A program made the position numbers and the translations under genes. Under the pieces are notes generated by a model that saw only the letters and a program-made list of their open reading frames with translations, was not told where the DNA came from and did not search any database. Positions 1 to 8,695 of a DNA stretch of 64,000 nucleotides are shown piece after piece. The stretch is from positions 157,935-221,934 of the forward strand of contig NZ_JACWUN010000004.1 of assembly GCF_014773365.1 (NCBI RefSeq). The letters are read 5' to 3'. How positions within the stretch are numbered: the stretch's first letter is position 1; each line of letters begins with the position of its first letter. Source of the stretch: Pelovirga terrestris (GTDB lineage Bacteria > Desulfobacterota > Desulfuromonadia > Desulfuromonadales > Geopsychrobacteraceae).

Positions 1-2
1 GT

Positions 3-524
3 GACGTCACGGCGATGGTGCGCTGGTTTCTTTTTCTGGGTCCCAAGCCGACCTTTGAGCGCTGGACCTACTGGGAGAAATTCGATTTTATTGCGGTTTT
101 CTGGGGGATGTTTGCCATCGGTGGTTCCGGTTTGATGCTCTGGTTCCCGGAGTTCTTTGCCGCCTTCCTGCCCGGTTGGTCGCTCAATGTGGCCACTATC
201 ATCCATTCAGATGAGGCGTTGCTGGCAACGGGCTTCATCTTTACCGTCCACTTCTTCAACACTCATGGACGTCCGGAGAAGTTCCCCATGGACTTCGTTA
301 TCTTTAACGGCGAGTTGAGTAAAGAAGAGTTCATCGAGGAACGTGCTGACCAGTGGAAGCGTTATGAAGAAGCAGGTATTCTCGATCAGTACATTAAAGA
401 AAAACCTAGTGGTATCACTTATGATTTCATCATTAAAACCTTTGGTTTTCTCGCCTTGTTTATTGGTCTTGGGTTGCTGGTATTGATGATCTATGCCTTC
501 CTCCTGGGTGGCCATACACATTAA
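3..524 (+). CDS. Cytochrome b-like membrane protein, C-terminal part (5' end outside window)
   Basis: The reading frame is already open at the window edge, so the gene starts upstream; the first ATG inside (15) is probably internal. The visible protein has hydrophobic helices at about residues 26-48, 55-78 and 140-165 (counted from that ATG). It carries histidines in membrane-flanking positions (around HSDEA and HFFNTHG) that could ligate heme b. The pattern fits the C-terminal half of di-heme cytochrome b subunits found beside multiheme cytochromes in Geobacter relatives, which oxidise menaquinol in the inner membrane. Family assignment is from overall pattern. The neighbouring ImcH-like gene supports a role in quinol-linked electron transfer. 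Confidence 0.6.
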   Translation, partial: DVTAMVRWFLFLGPKPTFERWTYWEKFDFIAVFWGMFAIGGSGLMLWFPEFFAAFLPGWSLNVATIIHSDEALLATGFIFTVHFFNTHGRPEKFPMDFVIFNGELSKEEFIEERADQWKRYEEAGILDQYIKEKPSGITYDFIIKTFGFLALFIGLGLLVLMIYAFLLGGHTH

Positions 525-598
525 ATGGCGGGTGTTTTTGGCTGAATATTCGGGGCTGCCGGCTGGTGGCCCCGAATTGTTTGTAGAGATCATTAACA

Positions 599-832
599 AT
601 GAACAATATGCAGAAAGACTTAATTCTGTCGATTTTCTCTCTCGGTGTTTACATCGTTGGCGGTTTGACGACCTTTGCCGGCGTCGGGATTGTGATTCTG
701 ATGAAGGGGAAGGATCTCTGGGGCTGGGGTGATGCCTACGGCATCGGCTACCTGATGATCTGTGTCGGTTTGGTAATGACAATCCTGGGGGTGTTGGTGA
801 TGCGGGTTGTGAGAAACCGTTTCAAGATCTAG
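599..832 (+). CDS. Small two-helix membrane protein, function unknown
   Basis: A 77-residue protein with two predicted transmembrane helices (about residues 9-33 and 46-70) and a short basic C-terminus. It lies 74 bases after the cytochrome b-like gene on the same strand and probably belongs to that transcription unit. Another ATG lies three codons in (608). I do not recognise a family. Size and position suggest an accessory or assembly subunit of a membrane redox complex, which is inference only. Confidence 0.5.
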   Translation: MNNMQKDLILSIFSLGVYIVGGLTTFAGVGIVILMKGKDLWGWGDAYGIGYLMICVGLVMTILGVLVMRVVRNRFKI

Positions 833-971
833 CATGTGTTAGGCGCCTTGATACCCTGGTCGATAAAATTAGAAACATTTATTCCTGTGGGCTCATTTCT
901 AAATTTTTCCAGCAGGTTGCAGGTTGTTTCTTATGAATCAGGCCCGTCGTGGGCATTGACAAATAACACGC

Positions 972-998
972 AAAGTGCTAGTGAATCGGCACTTTTTT
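972..998 (+). terminator. Short hairpin with T-run in the leader before the multiheme cytochrome
   Basis: A 7-bp stem (AAAGTGC 972-978, GCACTTT 989-995) is followed by more T residues. It lies 11 bases after a perfect TTGACA hexamer (956-961) and about 100 bases before the cytochrome start at 1097. It could end transcription of the upstream genes or act as an attenuator of the downstream gene. The loop sequence TAGTGAAT (979-986) can alternatively pair with ATTCACTA at 1023-1030, which would suit switching. No known riboswitch was recognised. Confidence 0.4.
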
Positions 999-1096
999 GA
1001 TCATATCCTGGTAGAAGAGCAAATTCACTATCTCAACGTGCCGTTCGAGCAGCAAAAGTGTTCGACCAATAATGTCCCAACCGCAGGAGGAAAAGG

Positions 1097-2581
1097 ATGG
1101 AAGAAAATCAGAAGAATAATGACACGGATGTCACGTCAACCAGCTTGGCAGATATCCCCAAAACTTTTTTCAAAGGAATTGCAAAAAGTAGAATATCACT
1201 GCTAGGCGCAATGGCGGTAACGGTTATCTTTCCGTTTCTGGTCGGCGCGGTTCTTTATGACCTGGCCTTCGGGATCCCCAATACTTATTTTGCCGGCCTC
1301 GTTTATATGGTTCTTGGCCCGGGCTTCATTGGTGGCTTGGTACTGATTATTGTCGGTCTGTTTTTTTCCAAGGGCAAAGAGGAGGTTCGTCTTTTTACCC
1401 TGGCTTATTTCAGAGATAAACTTGCTGACGATTCAGGCTTCGATCGGTTACGCAAGATGATTTTTATCGGGGTCTTTTTGACCTGTATTAATATATTTGT
1501 CATTGGTGTCCTTGCTTATAGTGGCTATCACTATATGGAATCCAATGCCTTCTGTGGTGAGTTCTGTCATGTGCCCATGACGCCCGAATATACGGCTTAT
1601 CAGAATTCAGCTCATTCCCGTGTTGCCTGTGTCGATTGTCACATCGGCAGCGGCGCCAAGTGGGTTGCTAAATCGAAGATCTCCGGCGCGCGCCAGCTCT
1701 ATGCTGTGGTTGCCGATACCTTTGCCCGTCCCATCGCAACTCCGGTTCACGGATTGCGTCCGGCCAGTGGTACCTGTATGCAATGTCATCGTCCGGAGAT
1801 GTTCCATGGCGACCGACTGCGCATCAAGGACAAGTTTTTGGAGGATGAAGACAATACCCATGTCCAGACCGTGTTGCTGATGAAGATTGGCAGTGCCGGT
1901 GACCAGGCTGCTGAATCCCATGGAATTCACTGGCATGTGGATCCGGGCAACGAAATTACTTATGTGGCTGCAGATTGGGAACGCAGTATCATACCGGAAG
2001 TCATGCAAAGGACAGCAGACAGCGGCGTGCTTGTTTATCGCGACAGCGATGCTGAAGAACAGATCGCCAATGCGTCTCATCTGCAGGAACGGGTCATGGA
2101 TTGTATCGATTGTCACAACCGGCCAAGCCATGTGTATCTTGATGTTGATGAAGCTCTTGACAAAAAGATTATCGCGCGCCAGATTCCCCAGGAGCTTCCC
2201 TATGTTAAGCGTCAAGCCAAGGCAGTTGTTACCGAAGAGTATCCATCTCAAGATGCCGCACGAACTGCCATTGCCAGTGAACTGCGTACCTTTTACCGGA
2301 ATAACTATCCGGAGATTTACCGCGAGAAACAATATTTAGTTGATCAGGCAATTGCCGGAACACAGGCCGCCTTTGTCGAAAACGTATTCCCCGAGATGCA
2401 GATCCAGTGGAGCACCTATGAGAACTGGTTGAGCCATGATGGTTGTTTCCGTTGCCATAATTATCAACATGAGGCTGAAACCGGTGAGCTGATCTCCATG
2501 GACTGTGACACATGTCATACCGTGCTGGCCGAAGAGGAGCATAAGCCTGCGATCCTTAAACAACTGCTTGGAGTCAACTGA
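1097..2581 (+). CDS. NapC/NirT-family inner-membrane multiheme cytochrome c, ImcH-like
   Basis: A 494-residue quinol-oxidising cytochrome expected to sit in the inner membrane with its hemes in the periplasm. Three hydrophobic segments (about residues 34-60, 66-92 and 120-148) precede the heme region. Heme-binding motifs are CGEFCH (C152, a CX3CH variant), CVDCH, CMQCH, CIDCH, CFRCH and CDTCH, six in all. The long C-terminal extension beyond a NapC-type core resembles Geobacter ImcH, which passes menaquinol electrons to high-potential periplasmic carriers; that family is usually described as heptaheme, so the match is not exact. An AGGAGG-like Shine-Dalgarno (GGAGGAAAAGG) precedes the ATG. 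A strong terminator follows. Confidence 0.8.
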   Translation: MEENQKNNDTDVTSTSLADIPKTFFKGIAKSRISLLGAMAVTVIFPFLVGAVLYDLAFGIPNTYFAGLVYMVLGPGFIGGLVLIIVGLFFSKGKEEVRLFTLAYFRDKLADDSGFDRLRKMIFIGVFLTCINIFVIGVLAYSGYHYMESNAFCGEFCHVPMTPEYTAYQNSAHSRVACVDCHIGSGAKWVAKSKISGARQLYAVVADTFARPIATPVHGLRPASGTCMQCHRPEMFHGDRLRIKDKFLEDEDNTHVQTVLLMKIGSAGDQAAESHGIHWHVDPGNEITYVAADWERSIIPEVMQRTADSGVLVYRDSDAEEQIANASHLQERVMDCIDCHNRPSHVYLDVDEALDKKIIARQIPQELPYVKRQAKAVVTEEYPSQDAARTAIASELRTFYRNNYPEIYREKQYLVDQAIAGTQAAFVENVFPEMQIQWSTYENWLSHDGCFRCHNYQHEAETGELISMDCDTCHTVLAEEEHKPAILKQLLGVN

Positions 2582-2631
2582 ACAGCCGGTTTGAAAAGTC
2601 CCTTGAATAGATAAGAAGTCACGCTCCAAAC

Positions 2632-2661
2632 AAAAAGCCCCGCAACGCTGCGGGGCTTTTT
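2632..2661. terminator. Bidirectional rho-independent terminator
   Basis: A perfect 12-bp stem (2632-2643 with 2650-2661) has a GC-rich core, an A-run on one side and a T-run on the other. It lies between the convergent multiheme cytochrome gene and the minus-strand DUF2339-like gene, and can serve both. Confidence 0.9.
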
Positions 2662-2698
2662 GTTTAGAGTTGCTGACGAATCAGCTAACACCACAGAG

Positions 2699-4483
2699 CT
2701 AGACTGGTTCCGTCGCATTGTCCGGCTCTTTGCGGTCTTTCCAGCGGGCAAGAATCAAGGACTGCAGGGCCGCAGCAATGCCAAAAGCAAGCAGCCCGAT
2801 AACCAACCAGGGGCCACTGATCTGCAGCATGTCATAGACGAAAACCTTGACCCCACCCATGATCATGATGAAGCAAGACAGGTTGCGAAGTTCACGGTTA
2901 TTACGGTGGGCAGCAACGGACATAAGCAGAATCGCGGCTCCATTAATCAGTAGAGAGACCAGTCCGGTAAAGGCAACGTTGAGTTCTCCACTATAGTTAC
3001 GACTCAAAATGAAAAAACCAAACGCCGATGCGGCGATCAGTGCGGTGGTCAGGCCGCAAAGCAGCGGCAAAGTGGCACTGCGGTCGTGGGTATCGTAGCG
3101 TGAAAAGGCGATAGATTCAGGCGGTGGCGGATTCTGGCGGCAATAGCTGTAGTGATGGATAGCCAGGTAAGAGCTGATCAGCGCAATAATCATAAGGGGT
3201 ACCGGCGCAGCGGTGAGGCTGGCAACCGCCTCCATGGCGATGATCGCAAGGATATAACCCTGTAAAACATAGGACGTAATGCGCATGCCACCACTGCTCC
3301 AGATGTTAGAGCAGATGCAGATGGCGAGGGCGAGGAGCGACAAAAACGGCAGAGGTAACAACATCCCTCCCATCAGCGCCGGCAGGGACAGCCCCGCCAG
3401 AATCACCCCCCCGGCGGTAAAGGTATTGGTGCCGGGCGCATTGACGCGCTTGCGCTGGGCCAGCCAAAACACCAGAGCGAAGTGAAACCCGGCGGCAATG
3501 GCAGCGGGCACTCCAAACAACTCTGGACTCTTCAGAGCATAGATTCCGGCGACGTAACACCAGGCGGCATTGATGGCAGGCAGACTGAAGTCGAATGTGG
3601 AGATTTTCTCGTCACCACTGCGTATAATGCCAAACAGGGAAATCAGCACAAACGTGAAACCAATCAGGGTGACAATGGGAATAAACCAGCCTTCGTTGAT
3701 ATGTTGCTGCGTTGCTGTGCCTCTGAGTACACCACTGATTTTGAGTCCCCAAATCTGGAGCATGAAATGGGTGGTAAGCATGAGCAGCCAGCGTAACCAG
3801 GAGCAGCGCTTGATGCGGGAAGCAAAAAAACCAAGGATGTTGGACAGCCACAGCATCAGTCCCAGATAGGGGAAAATCGGGTTAGGATAATCAATGGCCA
3901 CCGCAGTCAGGCACATCCCAAGGGTACCGATAATGATGGGTAGAGCGACTTTGTAGTAGCGGCTGACCATGGCCAGGGCAATGCCGGTGACGGCCAGCAT
4001 CAGGTAAACAGCCTCTATCGGCAAGGTAGAGAAGCGGGTGTGGGTTTCCAGCAGGATGCTGAACATTAAAAGGGCACCAATGACGGTGAACAGGGGCGCC
4101 ATGGTATTTTTTTGGTGATAAAAGATAGAGCCGCAGGCAATGAGTGCGGCAGCATAACCCAGGCCCAGGATGGTGCCCGCCAATTGACCAAACATGCCGC
4201 CGTCGGCCAGGGTCCGCAGGCCAAGACCAATGACCAGCAGAAATGAGGCCGCTGAAATATGTTTGAGCAGCGAACTGCCACTGACTAGCAGCGATCTTTC
4301 TTCATTTAGCTTGGGCCGTTCTGCTTGTTTGGCTGGTTTTGTGATAGGGTCCGTAGGGCGTTGGATCGGCTTTTCATATGACTGGGTCTGATGTTCCAAC
4401 CGGTCGACTCGGTCGGTAAGAAGAGTCACCTGGCGGATCAGTTCTTCTACACGTTCATTAAGACTGGCTTGATTGTGGGCCAT
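2699..4483 (-). CDS. DUF2339-like polytopic membrane protein
   Basis: A 594-residue protein. Residues 1-35 form a likely short coiled coil (heptad leucines in the LNERVEELIRQVTLL region), followed by a Pro/Lys-rich linker to about residue 65. The rest is a long series of transmembrane helices, perhaps 15 or more. This architecture matches the large predicted membrane proteins grouped as DUF2339, whose function is unknown. It stands alone on the minus strand, converging on the cytochrome gene. Confidence 0.65.
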   Translation of the reverse strand: MAHNQASLNERVEELIRQVTLLTDRVDRLEHQTQSYEKPIQRPTDPITKPAKQAERPKLNEERSLLVSGSSLLKHISAASFLLVIGLGLRTLADGGMFGQLAGTILGLGYAAALIACGSIFYHQKNTMAPLFTVIGALLMFSILLETHTRFSTLPIEAVYLMLAVTGIALAMVSRYYKVALPIIIGTLGMCLTAVAIDYPNPIFPYLGLMLWLSNILGFFASRIKRCSWLRWLLMLTTHFMLQIWGLKISGVLRGTATQQHINEGWFIPIVTLIGFTFVLISLFGIIRSGDEKISTFDFSLPAINAAWCYVAGIYALKSPELFGVPAAIAAGFHFALVFWLAQRKRVNAPGTNTFTAGGVILAGLSLPALMGGMLLPLPFLSLLALAICICSNIWSSGGMRITSYVLQGYILAIIAMEAVASLTAAPVPLMIIALISSYLAIHHYSYCRQNPPPPESIAFSRYDTHDRSATLPLLCGLTTALIAASAFGFFILSRNYSGELNVAFTGLVSLLINGAAILLMSVAAHRNNRELRNLSCFIMIMGGVKVFVYDMLQISGPWLVIGLLAFGIAAALQSLILARWKDRKEPDNATEPV

Positions 4484-4530
4484 AACTGAATCCTTGCATC
4501 AATATGGAGGTACTTACCGAACGGAGGCAC

Positions 4531-4600
4531 TTTTTGTAACTATTCAGCACGATCCTTGCCACAGGACCCCCGACCCGGTGCTGAACAGATACGATTTTTT
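4531..4600. repeat. Intergenic repeat element, short copy
   Basis: This stretch shares long segments with 50157-50316: the GTAACTATTCAG start, a CTTGCCACAGGA block and a CCCGACCCGGTGCTGAACAG block, followed by a T-run. TTCAGCAC (4543-4550) and GTGCTGAA (4577-4584) are inverted repeats, so the element can fold. It lies upstream of the tetraheme cytochrome operon. The other copy is longer. Two copies in 64 kb suggest a dispersed family. Confidence 0.65.
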
Positions 4601-4924
4601 CGCTAATATTTGCGTCAATCCGCGTTGTTGCAGATGTGGTGCTCTGTGCTGATTTTCTGTTCAACCTATTGAAATTTATTGCTCATCGCACGTTTTCCAA
4701 CGGCTGTAGGCGCTTCCGGATAATATTGAAATGGGACCAGATACGTAAAAATAGAACATTGTTATTTATAGATGAATTTTTTGCCGATATCCATAATTAT
4801 TTTTAATTGAAAAAGCTTCTCAAAAAGAAAAAGAAATAGGAAAAAACGAGTGTCGTTTTGATAGTGCAAAACAAGAGTATTTAACCGAATTTATGAGGAC
4901 AATGTTTTTAAAAAAAAGAAAATC

Positions 4925-4952
4925 TTGACAAAAAAAAGCAAGGAGTTAATAT
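4925..4952 (+). promoter_or_regulatory. Putative sigma70 promoter of the tetraheme cytochrome operon
   Basis: A perfect TTGACA (4925-4930) and TAATAT (4947-4952) are separated by 16 bases in a very AT-rich stretch. They lie about 45 bases before the GTG start at 4996. The rest of the 512-base gap 4484-4995 holds the repeat element at 4531-4600 and otherwise AT-rich sequence without a recognisable gene. Confidence 0.5.
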
Positions 4953-4995
4953 TGCAAAATGCTGTTTTATCTTGTCGTAGATCAGGAGGATTGTT

Positions 4996-5466
4996 GTGAA
5001 AAACCATATCTGGAGGCCACTTTACGTTGTGGCGGCCATTGTTGTTCTGATTCTCGTGTTTCGGATATTTTACGTGCCGGAAGATTTTGGGATTCAGGAG
5101 CGTGGGTACACTTTCGGTTTTCATCGATTGGGCAATGAGCAGGAATGGAAGGAATTTCCGGCCAAATACCGCGATAGCAGTTACTGCCAGGATTGCCATT
5201 ATGATGTGACCGAGGTTTTTACGGTGTCTCAGCATGCGATGATTCAGTGCGAGAGTTGTCATGGCGCCGCCTTTGATCACCCTGAAAATCCTGAGAAACT
5301 GCCTATAGATCGTTCCCGCGAACTGTGTCTGCGTTGTCACAGCCAACTCTATACGCCTTCAAGCGGACGTAGCAATATTCCTGGTATCAACCCGTCAGAG
5401 CACAATGTCGGAATTGAATGCAGTGCCTGTCATAACCCCCACAATCCCAGCCTCGAGGAGATGTGA
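4996..5466 (+). CDS. Tetraheme periplasmic cytochrome c
   Basis: A 156-residue protein with an N-terminal membrane anchor or uncleaved signal (residues 8-26). It has four CXXCH motifs: CQDCH 64-68, CESCH 85-89, CLRCH 111-115 and CSACH 142-146. GTG was chosen as start because AGGAGG lies six bases upstream. It is followed without a gap by a ferredoxin gene and an NrfD gene. The cytochrome/FeS/NrfD trio resembles the Cbc4-type (CbcSTU) menaquinone oxidoreductases described in Geobacter. Its likely job is moving electrons between the FeS subunit and periplasmic acceptors. Confidence 0.8.
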   Translation: MKNHIWRPLYVVAAIVVLILVFRIFYVPEDFGIQERGYTFGFHRLGNEQEWKEFPAKYRDSSYCQDCHYDVTEVFTVSQHAMIQCESCHGAAFDHPENPEKLPIDRSRELCLRCHSQLYTPSSGRSNIPGINPSEHNVGIECSACHNPHNPSLEEM

Positions 5467-6242
5467 TGATGAAGAGGCGTGACTTTATCAAACAGACCGC
5501 AGTGTTCGTCACCGGAGCAGCCCTGTCGTCATCGGCGCTAGTGATGCTCGATCCAAAAGAGCTGCTGGCTCAACGCCCGGAATTGCGCTGGGGTTTTCTC
5601 GTTGATACGCACAAATGTGTCGGCTGCGGGTTCTGTGTCAAAGCCTGCAAAATAGAAAACGATATTCCAATTGAAGCCAATGTGACCCGAACCTGGGTCG
5701 AACGTTATGTGCTCAAAAAAAATGGCGAGGTACTGGCCGATTCCCCAAAAGCGGCGCTGAACGGGTTTACCAGTGAACTGATCGATCAGAATGCTTCAGG
5801 TTTAAAAGAGGTTGACGCAGATGAAATCGCTCAGGCGTTTTTTGTTCCTAAACTCTGCAATCAGTGCGAAACCCCAGCCTGTGTTCAGGTTTGCCCGGTC
5901 GGAGCAACCTATCAGACTGCTGACGGGATTGTTTTAATTGATCGAAAATGGTGTATCGGTTGTGGCTACTGTGTCATGGGATGTCCTTACGGCGTTCGCT
6001 TTTTTCATCCTGTGGAGCATGTTGCGGACAAATGCAACTTCTGTTATCACCGAATCTCCCAGGGTGGTAACACTGCCTGCGCTCAGGCATGCCCCTTCGG
6101 TGCGCGCAAAATAGGCAATCTGCGTGATCCCAACGATCCGGTAGCAAAGACTGTGTTACGTGATCGGGTTGGGGTGCTGCGCGATGAATATGGAACCAAG
6201 CCACAGGTGTTTTACCTCGGGCTGAGCAAGGAGGTACACTAG
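5466..6242 (+). CDS. TAT-exported 4Fe-4S ferredoxin subunit
   Basis: Begins with a twin-arginine signal (RRDFIK) and hydrophobic stretch ending near residue 35, so it is exported folded with its clusters. Ferredoxin-type cysteine clusters follow: CVGCGFCVKAC, CNQCETPACVQVCPVG, CIGCGYCVMGCPYG and CNFCYHR...CAQACPFG. That is the HybA/DmsB-type arrangement for four 4Fe-4S clusters. The ATG at 5466 overlaps the preceding stop (TGATG), arguing for translational coupling; GTG 5463 and ATG 5469 are alternatives. It should connect the tetraheme cytochrome to the NrfD subunit. Confidence 0.85.
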   Translation: MMKRRDFIKQTAVFVTGAALSSSALVMLDPKELLAQRPELRWGFLVDTHKCVGCGFCVKACKIENDIPIEANVTRTWVERYVLKKNGEVLADSPKAALNGFTSELIDQNASGLKEVDADEIAQAFFVPKLCNQCETPACVQVCPVGATYQTADGIVLIDRKWCIGCGYCVMGCPYGVRFFHPVEHVADKCNFCYHRISQGGNTACAQACPFGARKIGNLRDPNDPVAKTVLRDRVGVLRDEYGTKPQVFYLGLSKEVH

Positions 6243-6244
6243 TC

Positions 6245-7552
6245 ATGGTTGAGCAGATAGCGGCGATGGTTGTCCATGGCGAAGCCTGGACCGTAAAAGA
6301 TCTTTTTGTTCTGCCCAATGAGTATGTTTACTGGTCGATCCAAATTGTCATGTATCCCTACATGACCGGTCTGGTTGCCGGCGCCTTTGTTCTGTCTTCG
6401 CTGTATCATGTTTTCGGGGTAGAGAAACTGAAGCAGATTGCCCGTTTTGCGCTGGTTTTTTCTTTCGCATTGTTACCGGTTGCCATGCTGCCGTTGTTGT
6501 TGCATCTGACCCAGCCGTTACGGGGTATCCATGTACTGATGACGCCACATTTTACCTCGGCCATTTCTGCCTTCGGCATTGTTTTCATGACCTATGCCTG
6601 TATTGTCGCCGCCGAGATCTGGTTTGTCTATCGCACGTTCATCGTAGCTTCGGTTGTTCGCCTTTCAGCAAAAGACAATCGAACGGTGTATCAACGTCTT
6701 TTATTGCAAATCTATCGAGTTATTTCACTCGGTGCGATGGATGTCTCCAAGGAAGCGGTTGAATCCGATCACAAGGCAGTCAAGTTTCTTGCCGGACTGG
6801 GAATCCCGGTCGCGTGCTTTCTGCACGGTTATGCCGGTTTTATCTTCGGTTCGGTCAAGGCCAACGCTCTCTGGATGACGCCGCTGATGCCGGTGATTTT
6901 CATCTTCTCCGCCGTGGTTTCGGGGATAGCTCTTTGTATCGTGAGCTATTACGTTTTTATGGAAATACGGAAACGGGCGGCCAAAGGCGGATGGAACTTC
7001 TTTTTGCCTGAAACCATTGGTCATGACCGCGCTGAATTTAGCTATGAGGAACTGAACAGCATGCAGGATCATGAAGTTAAAATGACTTCTAAATACCTGC
7101 TTATTTTTATGACGCTGGCACTGACTCTTGAAGTGCTTGATATGATCTTCCGCGGATACACCGCGGTAAAATCCTGGGATGCTTTGCGTCAGGTCATTTA
7201 CGTCCATGATTTTACACAGATTTTTATTATGCAGGGGCTGCTTGGAAATGTTATTCCTTTCATCCTGCTGCTCTTGCCGCGCATTACCGTTCGTCGTGCC
7301 GTTAGCGCATCTTTGTTGGTCTTGTTAGGGGTGTTCATGATGCGGTGGAATGTCGTGATCGGTGGTCAGGCGTTTTCACTCACCTTTAATGGGTTCATGC
7401 ATTATAGTCTGCCGATTATTCCCAACAGTATTGAAACCTTCAAGGAAGGGCTCATGGGGGCACTTTTGGTGGTTATTTCTCCCTTTGTCATTTTTTATTT
7501 TCTTAACATGGTTTTTCCGGCGTTTATGGAGGATAAATCTGCAACCCACTAA
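6245..7552 (+). CDS. NrfD/PsrC-type integral membrane quinone subunit
   Basis: A 435-residue polytopic membrane protein with about ten hydrophobic helices. This is the size and profile of NrfD-family subunits that exchange electrons with the menaquinone pool and anchor a periplasmic ferredoxin subunit. It starts two bases after the ferredoxin stop, behind an AGGAGG-like site, and completes the cytochrome-ferredoxin-NrfD module. Direction of electron flow (quinol oxidation or quinone reduction) cannot be read from the sequence. Confidence 0.85.
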   Translation: MVEQIAAMVVHGEAWTVKDLFVLPNEYVYWSIQIVMYPYMTGLVAGAFVLSSLYHVFGVEKLKQIARFALVFSFALLPVAMLPLLLHLTQPLRGIHVLMTPHFTSAISAFGIVFMTYACIVAAEIWFVYRTFIVASVVRLSAKDNRTVYQRLLLQIYRVISLGAMDVSKEAVESDHKAVKFLAGLGIPVACFLHGYAGFIFGSVKANALWMTPLMPVIFIFSAVVSGIALCIVSYYVFMEIRKRAAKGGWNFFLPETIGHDRAEFSYEELNSMQDHEVKMTSKYLLIFMTLALTLEVLDMIFRGYTAVKSWDALRQVIYVHDFTQIFIMQGLLGNVIPFILLLLPRITVRRAVSASLLVLLGVFMMRWNVVIGGQAFSLTFNGFMHYSLPIIPNSIETFKEGLMGALLVVISPFVIFYFLNMVFPAFMEDKSATH

Positions 7553-7630
7553 AAAGGGAATATGTTTGCGGTTGATTTTTTAGCGCCAAGAGGCTCAGGG
7601 TAAAAGGCATAACTTTTATCCTTGCTAGCA

Positions 7631-7680
7631 ATTCAACATCGCCCGGGGAATACATTTCTCCGGGCGATGTTATGTTGAAT
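7631..7680. terminator. Inverted repeat, possible terminator
   Basis: A long imperfect hairpin: ATTCAACATCGCCCGG (7631-7646) pairs with the region 7660-7680. It lies 80 bases after the NrfD gene. No T-run follows it on the plus strand, so it may be a factor-dependent terminator or an mRNA 3'-stabilising structure. Confidence 0.5.
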
Positions 7681-7763
7681 GCCGCAAAAAAGTAGTGCTT
7701 AACCGAGGTTTCAGGGTATTGTGAAAATTTGTTTGTCAGTGAACTTTTGCAAAGGAGGAGCAC

Positions 7764-8342
7764 ATGTCGGAGATTAAGAAGAAGTATTGGTTGGAAGCTT
7801 CTCAGGCGGCACTATTGGTTGTTGATGTTCAGGACAAATTGGTAGGGGCCATGGATCAGCAACTTTATCAGCAGTTGCTACAGAATGTACCATTGCTGAT
7901 AGCGGGCTTTAAGGCCCTTGGCTTGCCGATGATCGCTACCGAGCAGTATTCAAAAGGACTCGGGCACACGATTGCTGAGTTGCAAAGTGCCACCGAGCAA
8001 TGCTGTATTGAAAAACTGACCTTTAGCTGTTGTGGTGATGATGGTTTTGCTGACGCCCTGAAGAAAACCCAAGCTCGTCAGATTGTCGTGGTCGGGATGG
8101 AAACCCATGTCTGTGTGTTGCAGACAGTGATCGACCTGCTTGATCAGGGGTATGGTGTCCACCTGGTACGCGATGCTGTCAGTTCCCGTTTTGCCGGCGA
8201 TTATGCCAATGCGATAGCGCTTGCGGCCGCCGCCGGGGCGGTTATAACAACAACAGAAACAGCGCTTTTTCAGCTGGTTAAGGTGGCTGGTAATGATGAT
8301 TTCAAGGCCATTTCCAAGCTGGTTCGGCAGCGGACACAGTAA
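7764..8342 (+). CDS. Isochorismatase-family cysteine hydrolase
   Basis: A 192-residue protein of the isochorismatase-like fold. Visible family features are the nucleophile-support aspartate in LLVVDVQDKL (about residue 21), a central lysine near KLTFSC, and the catalytic cysteine in GMETHVCVLQT (about residue 117). Substrate is unknown; relatives include YcaC-like and nicotinamidase-like hydrolases. An AAGGAGGAG site lies upstream. The stop overlaps the next start by one base, implying cotranslation with the DksA-like gene. Confidence 0.8.
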   Translation: MSEIKKKYWLEASQAALLVVDVQDKLVGAMDQQLYQQLLQNVPLLIAGFKALGLPMIATEQYSKGLGHTIAELQSATEQCCIEKLTFSCCGDDGFADALKKTQARQIVVVGMETHVCVLQTVIDLLDQGYGVHLVRDAVSSRFAGDYANAIALAAAAGAVITTTETALFQLVKVAGNDDFKAISKLVRQRTQ

Positions 8343-8695
8343 TGGAGCTTAGCGACGCAGAACAGCAGCAGCTTGGCAAAAAACTGCTGCTGTTGAAGGC
8401 GGAAATCGAGCAGCTGCTAGGTGATTCCGTCGAGAGTAGCCGCCCGGTTGACCTCGGACTATCGATTGGACGACTGTCTCGGGTCGATGCGCTGCAGCAG
8501 CAGGCCATGGCGAAGGCCAACCGCGAAGCTCACCAGCGCCGTCTGGTGCTGATTGATGCGGCTCTGCGAACCCTGAAAAGTGGGCGTTACGGACTGTGCC
8601 GCAGCTGTGATGAGCCGATCAGCCTGAAGCGGCTCGAGGCCCGCCCGGAGACCCCTTTCTGTATTGAATGCCAGACTGAGCGCGAAGGTAACTGA
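8342..8695 (+). CDS. DksA/TraR-family zinc-finger protein
   Basis: A 117-residue protein with a charged, probably coiled-coil N-terminal half and a C-terminal four-cysteine zinc finger (C86-x2-C89 and C107-x2-C110), the TraR/DksA signature. DksA-type proteins enter the RNA polymerase secondary channel and modulate initiation. This one is shorter than canonical DksA (about 150 residues) and may be a variant. It overlaps the upstream hydrolase by one base and abuts the next gene. Confidence 0.75.
   Translation: MELSDAEQQQLGKKLLLLKAEIEQLLGDSVESSRPVDLGLSIGRLSRVDALQQQAMAKANREAHQRRLVLIDAALRTLKSGRYGLCRSCDEPISLKRLEARPETPFCIECQTEREGN

Noticed and set aside
962..1050. c-di-GMP (GEMM) riboswitch upstream of the cytochrome, prompted by CACGCAAAG at 967-975
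   Set aside because: The second conserved half and the tetraloop-receptor are not present within the following 100 bases.
4458..4664. Minus-strand open frame of 68 codons
   Set aside because: It is the translation of the dispersed repeat element; a similar peptide appears at the other copy near 50300.
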